In this document: positions 32,300 through 43,430 of the stretch, in pieces
Numbering within the stretch: the stretch's first letter is position 1
Layout: every line of letters begins with the position of its first letter
Assembly: GCA_030180135.1 (NCBI GenBank)
Contig: CM058231.1
Span: forward strand, 31,003,034-31,067,033
Direction: 5' to 3'
Length of the DNA stretch: 64,000 nucleotides
Origin: Orychophragmus violaceus
Taxonomy: Eukaryota; Streptophyta; Magnoliopsida; Brassicales; Brassicaceae
The notes under the pieces: model-generated
What the model saw: only the letters and a program-made list of their open reading frames with translations
What the model was told of the DNA's origin: nothing
Database searches by the model: none
Program-made: the position numbers and the translations under genes

Positions 32300-33665
32300 A
32301 CTCAAAGTCTCTGTTGAAACCGCCATGAGTCAAACCTATATCCCATAGTCAAGCTAATGACTAAAAACAAGCGCTGAGTGGGAGGCAACCCACTGTTAGG
32401 TTCGTTTTTGTTTTCATTTTCGTTTTGATTTTGGTGTTTTGATTTTTCTGTTTAAGTGTGTTCAGGGCCGAGAGAAACAGGAAAAATCGCACTGCATCGA
32501 TCGACACATATTGTGCATCGGTCGATGCAGTTGCGATTCATGGTTCACCGATTTGATTGCGGTTCAGACACCGGTTATTTCATAAACCGCGGGCACAATT
32601 CTCCTTGCATCGATCGACACCCTTGTGGCATCGATCGACACAAGGCGACGACAAGTAAGTGTTCCGCAACTTTTTGGATGTTTCAATTTGCTTATTATTC
32701 TCACCAATCCTGAGGTTGATTACACTGGGACAGTGTAGTTTAAGTGTGGGGGAGGAAGCTATTGACGCACGCTTTTGTTTTCTTAGAGTCAGTCTTTTGT
32801 TTTTCACAAATTGTTTTATTGAGTCAAAATCTGTGTGAAACAATGATTTTCCGAGGAAATTTTTCGCTTGAACAGGAACTGAGTAACCATTGGACAGACT
32901 TGCAGAGCCTCTATGACTGTTAGAAAACCCAACACGGATCAGCCTACTGAGAACACCCACATCATTTCAGGTATCAGAGGATCCTTTTTACTGACTTCAC
33001 CTTAATACTGACTTAATTTTCTCACCTAAGGGCTTGGAATACCTTGAGTCGGATTCCTTTGTTAGTTCTGACACATCATGTAAACTTGTACTATTTGGTT
33101 CCCTTCTCCCCTTCCATAAAGAAAAAAAAAGAGAATAATAAAATGAGGATGAGCTAGTAGCTCCGAAGTGATCTCTGGGAGTGGTAGCTACAACTATCAT
33201 ATCCTGTGCATCCATGGAATGTGTCCAAAGTACACCCCAAAACAGGAATAACACTGATAAAAAAAAATGATACCCAATGGGGAAAAATCAGTTGTTAAGG
33301 AAGGGAAAAGAGAAGAAAGGGACCAGAGAAAGATAGTATGGTGGTCCAGAGTTGACAGAGTAAGAGTCCATGTGCCCTTTGATCGATAATCTTTAGGTGA
33401 GACCGCACTTAAATTGCTTATAGAAGTCAGTAGGGTGAATTTGAATGCTTGAATGTGATTGTGGAGTTTACTTAGGACAATTGCTAAGTGTGGGGGAAGT
33501 ATATTGTGGTTTTGAGTTCTGTAGGAAAGTTTTCAGTGGCTTACTAGGTGAATGTGAATGCGAGAGTTCCTAGGACGAAATGAGTTTCTGTGTTTTCAAA
33601 CCTCTTCTCTTATACTTTGGTTCTTTACTTGCTTGAGGACAAGCAAGAGCTAAGTGTGGGGGAGT
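32300..33665 (+). other. Athila-3 3' non-coding region: conserved hairpin and three polypurine-like tracts
   Basis: Just after the protease end lies ACAAGCGCTGAGTGGGAGGC (32366-32385) followed by AACCCACTG; GTGGG and CCCAC can pair as a stem. AAGTGTGGGGGA-type tracts start at 32742, 33486 and 33652, the last being the true polypurine tract against the LTR. Both the hairpin and the triple tract recur in Athila-4 and Athila-5. Two palindrome pairs lie at 32497-32525 and 32610-32638. No ORF is credible. Confidence 0.75.
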
Positions 33666-34849
33666 TGATATACCATGGATTTTAGGGCTTTTAGCCATGG
33701 TATATATCTTATTTATTGAGTCTTTTATTATGTTTTGGAGTCCTTTTAGTATGTTTACAGGTCTAGACACGTTTGGAGCGGAATTGGATATTATGGCGTA
33801 TTCTGGAGCTATTTGGAGCATTTGGCCGAGAGGAAGAGTTCACTGCCCATATCAGACATGTGTGTCGATCGTTGCAAGGTGTGCATCGATCGACACAAGA
33901 TCGTGACAGACACATTCTCACGAGTTTATGAAGAGTTTGGGAATTTCAACTTTGCCCAGATGTTTCTCATAATTACAAAGAAGCCCCAACCGACTTTAGA
34001 CCATTGTATTAGGGTTTTTAAGCCATTGTTTAGGCAACGCTTTACTTACGCTTTATTTTATTCAGAGAGAGTTTGAGGGGCTGATCTTGTTCTCGAAAGA
34101 GACTTGATTTCGAACCCCAGTTCTTTATTCTGTTTTATAATATTTGGTTTTCTATTCATGATGTCTTCTGTTTCGATGAACATGTCTGAGTAGATTACCT
34201 GTTAGGTTTAGGGATTCTCATTAGGGACTTCATGGAATTATAGGCTAATCAATCTGTTAGGGATTCATACTTTCTAGTTCTTCGTCTAGGATTGTTCTTA
34301 ACGCTTAATCTGAATTGGCCATTTAGATTATTGATGTTAGGTTGATTGATGCAACGACAGTTGGTTAATTAGCTAGAAAGAATCTAGACGAGCAATTGAA
34401 TTACTCGCAAAGGAATTTGGTTTAATTGAATTGTGAACATATCGAACTCGATCTTAAAGCTAGTTTAATCTGTTAGTAATTGCAAAGGAATTTGGATTGC
34501 TGCACTTAGACTTAGAGAATTCTCGCAACGACAGTTGGTTAATTCTATATATGTGTTTGAGTTCTAGAAAAATTCCTAATTAGATCCCGCTTGATTGATT
34601 GTCTGTGCTCCCGATTTCCTGAGGACTCCCTAAACTTAACGCCTTCTCTTCCTTGCTCACAAACTCGCTTGATTTACTTTCCTGCATCGCTTTTTAGTTT
34701 CCCATTACAATTTGCTTTCTCCTAGTTTAATCTTAACTGTTCTAAATCTATCGTTGACCAGAGTCCCTGTGGATTCGATACCCTAAGTACTACAACTACA
34801 TCACTGTGCACTTGCAGTAGTATAGGAGTAAAACTTCTAGAGCATATCA
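33666..34849 (+). repeat. Athila-3 3' LTR (1184 bp)
   Basis: The same length as the 5' copy. I see eight substitutions and no indels between them, mostly C/T or G/A changes (for example ATCGAG to ATTGAG, and GGCGCATT to GGCGTATT). The palindrome pair (33865/33886) is unchanged. Confidence 0.93.
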
Positions 34850-35400
34850 CCGAGCCAATCTGGCCAACTTGCTAAATGGGCAATCAAGATCAGTGAGTAT
34901 GATACTGAATTCCACACTCAGACTTGTGCAAAAGATCGAGTTGACGTTGCAGTCCGCAAAAGAATACATTCCATGCAAGAATGGATACTACATGTTTACG
35001 TAGCATCCTCCAGGCATGTATTGGCATCAAACTAGAAACTCATACAAAAGAGCTACTAGAGCAATCATTCAGACCCGGCTTCGTAACATCCGATAACGAA
35101 GCAGAGTACAAATCTCTCATCACTGGTCTCAAGCTCGTTCTTGGGTTTGGAGCTAGAGAAATATCAAATTTCAGTGATTCTCAGCTCGTTACTAGCCAGT
35201 ACCACGGCGAATATAAAGCAAAGGATGACAGAATGGACGCCTACCTAAAAGTGGTATGTAGATTAACCGCTCAATTCGTCTCATTCAATCTGACCAGGAT
35301 CCCGTAAGGTGAAAACACCTCTGCAGACACTCTAGCAGCTCTAGCTGCAACCTCAGACTCATTGTTCAAAAGGATAATTCATATAGAAGGAATAGAAAAT
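34850..35400 (+). pseudogene. pol: Tat-2 RNase H end and archaeal-type RNase H
   Basis: Coding sequence resumes after the Athila-3 insertion: ANLAKWAIKISEYD (end of first RNase H). Then the frame 34981-35307 has DNEAEYKSLITGLKLVLGFG, ISNFSDSQLVTSQYHGEYKAK and MDAYLKVV, the second RNase H typical of Tat elements. The DSQL motif is kept. Stops separate it from the flanking domains. Confidence 0.78.
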
Positions 35401-36598
35401 TCAGTATTGACATAGAAGCAAAGGCACTAACTGTCAATAACATAAGACACAGTGACATACCTACTCTATATGATGAGTTTGTTCCCCCTAGAAAGGGACC
35501 TCCTGTAGAAGAGGAACAACTGGACCTCCTCTCCGAAGATCACCTCGAGATAAGACCTGATTGGAGAACCCATCTACGAGTGCATCCAGCACGGGCTCGT
35601 GCCCGAGACAAATGGGAGGCCACCAAATTCAATGCAAAAGCACAAAACATTGTACAATACAAAACAGATTGTACAAGCGCAGCCTATCCGAACCATGCTT
35701 AGTATGCGTTCACAGAAAGAAGATTGCGACCTTAGTAAAAGAAACACACCAAGGCACCTGCGGAAACCACTCTGGAGGTCGAGGACTGGCCGTAAGAATC
35801 AAACTCCAAGGCTACTTCTGTCCACCATGGTCGCAGACTGTGAAACTTACTCAGAAAGGTGAGACAAATGCCAACGGCATGCACCTATAATCCACCAAAC
35901 AGCTGAACAGCTATCTTCAATATCATCTCCCTAACCATTCATAAGATGGTCTATGGACGTCATCGAAACTTTTATGCTATCTGGAAAACAGATACATCGC
36001 TTCTTGCTAGTGCTAACAGACTATTTCACCAAAAAGATAGAGACATAATCCTACCAGAAAGTAACCGAGTTCTAGACACAAAACTTCATCTGGAAAAAAA
36101 ATCGTATGTCGCCATGGTCTCCCCTATGAGATCGTAACAGATAACGGAACTAATCTCACCTCCAAAAGGTTCAGAAGTTTCTTGGAGACATACAACATTC
36201 GCTTGACTACCGCAACCCCGAGATATCCTCTAGGAAACGGTCAGGCCAAAGCAGCAAACAATGTATGTAGAGCTAAACAAATAGATGCTCCTGGATCACT
36301 TAGAGATGATCAATGAAAGATGCGATCAAGCTCTAACTCGAATCCATGGTTATCAGCAGGCCGCATCTCGCTACTACAACTCCAAATTCATATAGAGGAG
36401 ATTCAAGGTAGGAGACTACGTCTTGCAGAAAGTCTTTACCAGATAGCCAGGCTCTAGGAAACTAGGATCCAATTGGGAAGGCCCCTACCTAGTCACCGAA
36501 GTAGTCTGTAATGGAGTTTACAGGCTCAAAAACGTCCTAAATGACAAACCAGAGCTACGACTATTGAATGCCATGAATCTCAAGAGGTACTATCACTA
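35401..36598 (+). pseudogene. pol: Tat-2 integrase, degenerate
   Basis: The zinc region is read in 35561-35890 (TLVKETHQGTCGNHSGG, then GYFCPPWSQTVK). Core relics near 35990-36130 show a TDYFTKK-like block and a TDNGTNLTSK-like block at ~36137-36165. The C-terminal domain at ~36400-36598 reads GDYVLQKVF, then LGSNWEGPYLVTEVVCNGVY and LLNAMNLKRYYH. Several stops break it. Confidence 0.75.
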
Positions 36599-37380
36599 AG
36601 TACTTCTCTCAAAATCGAACTACGTTTAGACTTGATCCCTTGACAGGGTACGTAGGCAGCTCGCGCCTCGAGTGCAGACTACACCTCCTTTTACTTCTCC
36701 TTTTACAATACCACGTCTTATTTACACTTGTCAAATCTAAACATCCGATCTCGGTCTCAAAACAGCTAAACAAACAATTTGGTACAAGGAAAAACAAATA
36801 TGAAGAACCAATTCCACGATCCTTACCCGAAAAGAGTAAAGGCATTTTGAAAATACCCAAGAAGATATCCTCACATCACTCGGTTACCTAGTACGCAAGA
36901 GTTCGCAATTAGGTTGATGAATACATATCCTGACCGATCTCGTAAGCTCAGGAAGTTCCTTCCAACATTTGACCATCCTTGCATCAAATTAACAACACCC
37001 GAAACATATCAAGATTCAACACTTTGTCGTCGACTCCTAAAATCGAGATAACCGATCAATCAGCTAATTAACCTCCGGTCCGAACTCAAACTCCTTACAA
37101 AGCCGACTCTTCGATCGCTCAACCTTGATTTTGACTTAAAATTGAAAGAAAGTAAAAAAGTCAGACATTAAGACGCACAACCTCACACGAGCACTAATCC
37201 CGAAGAAGTTTCCTTAAGGAATTTTGAGCTACGAAGTTTGAGAAAAACAAGCTATTTATACAGAGGCCCCTTGGGCAAAACCACATCAGAAAGAACACAA
37301 AAGGATAAAAACCTTCACGGGTATCAAGTCCAAAAGAAAAGAAAAAACTAAGTAAAGAGAGTGATAAAGGCCGAGATCGC
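36599..37380. other. Tat-2 spacer after integrase
   Basis: Non-coding as far as I can read, moderately AT-rich. It carries words such as ACCGATCTCG and CGAGATAACCGATC that also mark the corresponding Tat-1 segment. Small frames at 36609-36891 overlap on both strands and look fortuitous. Confidence 0.5.
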
Positions 37381-38940
37381 TACGCATTCTCCTTCCTCTC
37401 TCTTGAGATCAAGGACAGCTCAACACCGTCGTTCGAATAGTTCTGGTACACTCATGTCGGAGCTCCAGTCACTGGATCAACTCGAACGGGCTGCTCGATC
37501 CCCTCTGAAATCCCGGGTAAAGGAAGCTTGCTGAGCGAGAAGTCTGAAACTCATGTATGTTTCTCCTCATGTATCTTTGCCATCTTGGATGCGACATCAG
37601 CTCCAGCCTCCAGCTCCTCAATCAAGTCAAGGTTTGAATGGATCTCTTGGATCACAATCAGGGCATCCGTCTGCAGGTCCTTGCAAGCCGATTTGGCCTT
37701 CACTGAATCCTGAAACTCGCGGTACTAAACCTTAATCTTGGCCATGGCTTCATTCGCGCCGTCTGCCACTTCTTTAGTGCGACCTGCGGCCAGCCTGCGC
37801 TTCTCCTTCGAGAGCTTGCGGTTCTCGGAAAGAAGCATATCTTGCTCTCTCTCAACCAACTCCAGCCTCTTCTCGACGTCCACCATAGCCATCCTCTCAG
37901 CCTGGATCCGAACCTCATAATCTCGGAGAGCCTCGACCTCAACAGTCACATCATTGAGTTGGCTGGACAGGGCGCTTGCATTAGACCCTTGAACATGTGC
38001 TTCAAGCCGCAACTCCTCGATCAGTTTCGTCATCCTCTCTAGCTCTTCCACACAATGCACGTCCCTCAACCTTTGCCCAATCAAGGGACGTGACGATGAT
38101 ACACATCTAACACATGAAGACATAATACGGAAAAACAATTAAAATCGATCACGAACGCAGTTTCGAAACATGCAAAGGGTCGCGAAATTTACCTTTCCAA
38201 TAGCGTCATGAGACTCAATGTGGGACTCTCGCTCCGTCTATTCCTGATGGTCGGGAGATTACAGCCAGCAGATTTGAAATGCCTCATGAGATGAGCCATA
38301 CCCTCCGGGTCCTCAACAAGCGGGTAGTCCTTAGAGTGCTCAAAATTCCAATGGAAGGGGAGACTCTTATTCGACCCACCGGACGAGTTTGACCTCGTAT
38401 CACCGTCATTTGAGGTCATGCGGCATCCTTGGCCTGTCCTCTAACGCTTAGGCTGAGGACCATCACGATATTGGAGCACAGAAAGCAGAGCTCGTGACCA
38501 AATCCCACCCGGAGCAGCAGCCTCCGAGCCAATCATCGCCGCTGGAGCAACAGTCTCCAGGGCAGCCATTACATGAGCTGTCTTGATAGCTCATTGAACA
38601 TCTTCTACCACCACGGGAGGGGAGCGCTCTTCTCGGTATCACCTCCGCCAATAGCCGACAGCGGAGGTTGAATTACCTCTCTGCTAGAAATAAAAAGCGG
38701 AGCACTGAACGCCATGTTAATCACGAATGTGACGTCTCCAAATCGGACTCTCCCCTCACCCGCGGAGGTCTCTCTTGTGTTCCTCCTCGAAGATAATGAC
38801 GGTCTGACTAAACTTGCCATCTGATGCAGGACCATTGCTAAAGAGCCACCTGGAGAGAAATCAAATAATGATTTCGCATCTCGGCATCCGCGAGTTGACG
38901 TCAGCAGATTAGACCTTCGCAATCGAAAGGACTATTCATG
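37381..38940 (-). pseudogene. Tat-2 extra antisense ORF with coiled coil
   Basis: It is on the minus strand of a plus-strand element, the same relative position and orientation as the Tat-1 antisense ORF. Frames in order are 38922-38605, 38419-38189 and 38138-37725. The middle piece reads HWNFEHSKDYPLVEDPEGMA and HLMRHFKSAGCNLPTIRN. The last is a heptad-rich coiled coil (ELERMTKLIEELRLEAHV, RKLSKEKRRLAAG). The gaps between frames have GT/AG-like ends and could be introns or decay. The function is unknown. The Tat-1 counterpart keeps the middle PF04195-like domain better. Confidence 0.6.
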
Positions 38941-38995
38941 TTTCCCGCCAATTAATTATTATATTAAAATAATTAATAGGCTGGGAGAAAATTTT

Positions 38996-39547
38996 TGTAC
39001 CAAAATACGAACTCAGATTTGGGCCGACAAGGCCCAGTGGTCTTATCTCATAAACATGTTAGCGTTAGATACATTACTCCGGCCCAGATTGAAGCCCATC
39101 ACATCTCCGCTTTATCAACTGGAAAACGACTACGTATCAAGGAATGACGTGCCCGATATTTAAGTAAACCGTCGAGATGATTTAATCAAACGAACAATTC
39201 CGAGATCAGCTCAACAATCTGGAAATCACAAAGGTCATTCCAACGAGAGCACTACGATATTTTCGGATGGAGAGCTCGTCATCAAATCTATAAAAGGAGT
39301 TCAATGGCTTTAACTCACGGACCTTCTTTTCCCATTATTTTACACACAATAACAGCTCTACGATCTCACTGTAAACTCTCTCTTGAGATCTTATTTGTAA
39401 TCATTCTTTCATCAATACAAGATCATTACTAAACCCATTGTTTATTTTAGACAGTTCTTTGAAGCATCGTGTGATCCTTAAGGTGCTAGTCCTACAAAAC
39501 TCCCCTTTACAAATAATAAATCTCTATTGTGGATTTCTGGATCCACA
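38996..39547 (+). repeat. Tat-2 3' LTR (552 bp)
   Basis: It begins TGTACCAAAA and ends TGGATCCACA, preceded by the purine run GGCTGGGAGAAAA and followed by the TSD CCGAA. The start differs from the 5' copy (TGTTGGTGCCAAAA) by a short indel. Confidence 0.88.
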
Positions 39548-39552
39548 CCGAA

Positions 39553-41130
39553 GGTTGATTTCGATTTACCGTTATCTTTTCCCTTCATCTGTTACTCGGA
39601 GAAAAACAGCGATTGCAAGTTTCAACATTCAGACGTAGTGTGTCCTTCTCGTTGATGGAAATTGCAGAAGAGTTTGTCATGATCGCTGTTCCGAACATAC
39701 TTGTTCCATGGTTGACGATAACCCTGCAATGTTCGATCTTGCTGGTAATCTTGCTGCTAATCGCTGATGTAATACGCCGCTTTGCCCTTTTCTTCCTTAT
39801 AATTCTTGTAATCTTGATAGTAGTGTTGACGCGGTTCTCATTGTTCAGCAGACGTTTCCAATTTTTCTGACTTTTCCTTTGTAGCCAAACTTCGAGGTGC
39901 GAACTTTTTAACTAGTATTTCTTTTTCTTCTTCGAGCTCGACAAAAATGGCTGCTCGGTGCAAGGAATCTTCGAGTGTGCTCGGATTTTTTTTCCTCAGC
40001 TCTTCGCGGAAACTGGATTCGTACCATAAGTCATTTTATAACGCAGATAGACCTTCGTTGGCATTGACCAATAATTTCGAAATGATGCTTTTTAATAAAT
40101 AAATGTAAGATAGAAAAGATTCTTTTGGTCCCTTGGTGATGGTCCAAAGATCGGCGTTTGATGATCCTTCCTGGATGTACATGGATTAGTGTTTAAGAAA
40201 GGCCATTGACAGCTCCTGGTAGCTATCGATGGAGTTCACTTCTAGACGGTAAAACCATTTGAGGGCAGCTCTGCTCAGATGTTCGACAAACAGCTGACAA
40301 TATCCTGCATCTTGTTCTCCCAGATCGAAATGTGTTCGTCCCATGGCAATGCTAAAAGAGTTAGGAACTGCCTTGGGTCTGAGTTGTCTTCGTACGTTGG
40401 TAACTTGATTTTTCCTTGATGTCAAACTTGGATGCTCGAGATGCATTCAGTAAATGGAGTGTTTTGTGTATCCTCTAGCACTCTATCGATTTATGGTGCC
40501 GAACTGATTACTTTATGAACTTTCGAAGTCATGCTCTGAATTTTGGACTTTAGGTCTCCTATCTTGCTATATTTGTGAGCATTTTCTACTGTGTTATGTG
40601 AAGGTCCAGTGGCAAAAGGTTTATTTTTTGCCTCTCTGGTCGTTAGTGATGCGGATTGCAAGGGGATTTGTCTATTTTTCTCGGTGTTCAGTCTGTCAAA
40701 CAAAGCTCTCTGAAGACGAGGTGTGAAGTCAATCAATCTTGGCTCTGCCATTTGGTGTCCATATGATTAAAAATCATTGATTTGCCCCTGGCATACTGCA
40801 TGTGCGGTTGCGAGCTGATCGAACTGAGCATTTCTCCCTCAAGAGAGCTCGTCAACTTGTTTCATGAGAGCTTTGAGTAATAGGGATATGTTATACTTGT
40901 GCGGCCTATTGTTTGCAACTTGTTGAGTTTGCTCAGCACCAAGGACTAATTCCGTTTCCGAGGTTTGGTTGGTCAGGTTGGTAGCTGGTGGGACATGACT
41001 AACCTTGTCGACCAGTGTGGTTGTTTGAGATGTCGCAGAGTGATGGTATCCTTGTTCGTAGGGGGTCATGTCATCGTCGAACTTTCCTCTAGTGAATAAG
41101 AAACCTTTAATCCCCACAGATGGCTCCAAT
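39553..41130 (-). pseudogene. gag: Tat-1 gag (5' part of the element)
   Basis: On the minus strand the start is near 41129 (MEPSVGIKGFLFTRGK), directly after the primer site. Frames continue at 40751-40491 and 40446-40186; the latter carries the gag core (GEQDAGYCQLFVEHLSRAALKWFYRLE, then YQELSMAFLKH). It runs on in another frame to 39560 (ISKLLVNANEGLSALYNDLW, then LEDSLHRAAIFVELEEEKE). A worn zinc-knuckle-like CNFHQREGHTTSEC lies near 39670-39630. The coding sequence is cut at 39552 by the Tat-2 TSD and continues at 23979. Confidence 0.75.
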
Positions 41131-41663
41131 TGTTATTACCGAGCTCGCCACGAGCTCTTTAAATGGTCAAGTGTCTGTTAGGTGTAAAGAAGTGTGCTCG
41201 GTAAAGTCTATGGGGTCGAAGGTTTATCTTATTAGAAAGCATACTAAGGTCGGCAGATGAACAAGATGGATGAGAGGTGCAAATTGGATTGTGTTCATCA
41301 CAATGAAGTGAGAGAATTAAAGTACATAAATCCCAAAAAGATACATTAATGAACAGTGAAACGATCTATTTATCGTAAATACGGTCATACGTTTATACGG
41401 GCTGTTGACTCCTTGTCGAATTGTAACATTTGGGCCTACTCGTCAGACGAATAATGGGCCAAGTCGACCATGTCGTGTCTTTTAGCTGAGCCGATGAGAA
41501 TAGATGGCGAGCCAAACCGAGCAAAGAAAGCCATGATCTCAGCTGAGCCGAGCATTCTCGAAATAAGGGGCTTCGTTTTGTTCATGGCCGACTTGATTGT
41601 TTAGTGTTTGGGCCGAACATAATATAGAAAACAAGTTTGGGTCGAGGTAACTGATGGATGCTA
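41131..41663 (-). repeat. Tat-1 5' LTR, major part; last bases at 45922-45936
   Basis: It begins TGTTATTACCGAGCTCGCC and matches the LTR at 15321. It stops at ACTGATGGATGCTA (41663), where an hAT transposon begins; the remaining AACCCATATATAACA lies at 45922-45936. The outer primer site on the minus strand, next to 41130, reads TGGAGCCATCTGTGGGG. Confidence 0.9.
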
Positions 41664-41673
41664 CAGGGGCGGA

Positions 41674-43430
41674 CGGACGTACATGAATCATTGGCACGTG
41701 CCACATACTATTTTTTATAGAAAACAAAATTTAATAGATAACTAAATGTAGACCACAATCTAATCTATCCATTAATATATTTATATTGCTGAAAACCCAA
41801 TATTTTAAGTCCACTTAAGTTCATTGTATTTTTAGGTTAAAAACAATAAATTTATGTTGATTTCACCTAGCCACCAGTGTCTCTTTTATTTTTTAATCAT
41901 ATTCTCGGTCTCTAAAGTTTACATCCTTATTTTTCAATCAAAGAGAGCTTCTAAGGTAATTTATTTTTGCTTCTTTAATTTTAGTTTTGTCCTTTTTATA
42001 TAAAATTGTGTGTTCGATTTTATTATTTATATTGTTTCTATGATATTATAAATTCATCTCATTAGCAAATATGTTCCTACGCAAGTTACAAGCCTACAAA
42101 CAAATTGTTCTTTTCAATGTATACACTTAATCACTTTTTTTTATTTATGAGTAATCAATTAGACGTAGACGAGCAACTATTTACAACCTTAAGGTTTTCT
42201 TTTTCTTTTTAGTTATTGGATTATGTATAAAATATACTAAAACAAGAGTATTGTTTAGCAATTTGGTCAAAAGCTAAAATACGCTATAATAGTTATATTT
42301 AAGAAATAACTAGACTCTGATCCGCGCTTAGCGCTGATGTTTTTTTATTATTAAGATAAGATTTGTAAATATTTTGAACAACAATTTTTCTTTGTAAAAG
42401 TTTTGGAGAATAATTGTCAATTCTAACATACAATTCAGTGTTTTTGTAGCAAGTTAATATTTTGTTTAGGTTTTCTAGTTTATATTTGTTTAAGCTTATT
42501 TTTTAACGGTGGATTATTTGTATTACAAAAAAAACAGAAAATTGTTTTTTAAATATCATCAATTTGTTTTTCTTTATTTTTAATAATATTATTTGATTTC
42601 GAGATTTTTATTTTGGTTTATCGTCGTATATAACTTGATTATTATGATTTCTAAATAAAAAACTATCTTGTGGTTGAATAATATTATTATTTTCTGTTTT
42701 AGTTTTTCAGAATAAAAATATTTTATATTTATAGTTTTATAATGAAGAATCATATTACTATATCGAATTTATATAAAGTCGTAGTTAAATTATAGGATAT
42801 ATATATATATATATGTAGATATAGAAAAGAATATTAACAATACATGGTTACATTTAATGTAATAGAATAAATAAAATAAAATATATTATGTTAAATATAT
42901 TGATTATCAATATTATTATTTAGTTTAAACTATTATTTCAATATTATATAATAATTTATTAATTTTAATGATTATATAATTTATAAGATAATTATGTATT
43001 AAATTATATAATTATATGTACCAATTGATTTAGTAACTTAATTATGCTTGATTTTATTTCTATAAATCAAATTTTAGTTAATAATAATTTATAATATGTA
43101 TTTTAATATTAATTTATTATTTTTACTAATTTTTGAAAAAGATTTTTGTTAGATATGATTAAAATAGAAAAAGGAAAACAAAAGATATTATAAGATATTA
43201 TGAATAAATCAAATATAAATTGTTTTACAGTTTTACCCTTAATGAAGGATACAATTCCTAATAAAATTAAGGGCAAATTTCGGAAACAACATTTATTTAC
43301 CATGGTCAATATCCTGTTTTAATAGGTAAGATAATATACTTTTTTGCTGGAGTTTTTTCTTTAAATATTTCATTAGTTTAGTATATTATATTGAATATGA
43401 AATGTTGATACAATTTTTTATCAGGTAACA
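41674..43430. other. AT-rich 5' non-coding part of the hAT element
   Basis: No coding potential was seen. The content is strongly AT-rich, with a TA repeat at about 42800-42815. Apart from the possible Helitron end, I recognise nothing. A short CAGGTAACA stretch just before the transposase ATG (43424-43432) may be a splice acceptor. Confidence 0.5.
42308..42700 (-). mobile_element. Probable Helitron 3' end (minus orientation), extent unknown
   Basis: On the minus strand the bases CAGCGCTAAGCGCGGATCAG (42339-42320) run into AGTCTAG and then T. A GC stem-loop a few bases before a terminal CTAG next to T is typical of plant Helitron 3' ends. The remaining sequence is AT-rich with no Rep/helicase, so it would be non-autonomous. 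I could not find the matching 5' TC end, so the right boundary is a guess. Confidence 0.35.

Larger units (their letters stand above)
29259..34849 (+). mobile_element. Athila-3: young non-autonomous Athila-like Gypsy element (5591 bp)
   Basis: It has identical-length LTRs (1184 bp each, 29259-30442 and 33666-34849), CCGAG on both sides (29254-29258 and 34850-34854), a primer site at 30443 and a polypurine tract at 33649-33665. By eye I count only eight differences between the LTRs. Between them are a gag-like frame, a protease-like frame with stops, and a long non-coding 3' region. No RT, RNase H or integrase is present, so it must depend on enzymes supplied by another element. It is the most recent datable insertion of the nest. 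Confidence 0.92.
23980..39547 (+). mobile_element. Tat-2: Tat-lineage Ty3/gypsy element inserted in Tat-1 gag
   Basis: The LTRs are 23980-24533 and 38996-39547, and CCGAA flanks both ends (23975-23979 and 39548-39552). The order is PBS, gag, protease, RT-RNase H, second RNase H, integrase, an antisense extra ORF and 3' LTR. It is interrupted by Athila-3 (29259-34849). Its LTR copies differ by roughly a tenth of positions by eye, so it is not recent. All frames are broken. It is opposite in strand to its host Tat-1. Confidence 0.9.

Noticed and set aside
37528..38042. Plus-strand frames over Tat-2 antisense ORF
   Set aside because: Shadows of the coiled-coil frame on the minus strand; low-complexity serine/leucine composition comes from reading a heptad coding sequence backwards.
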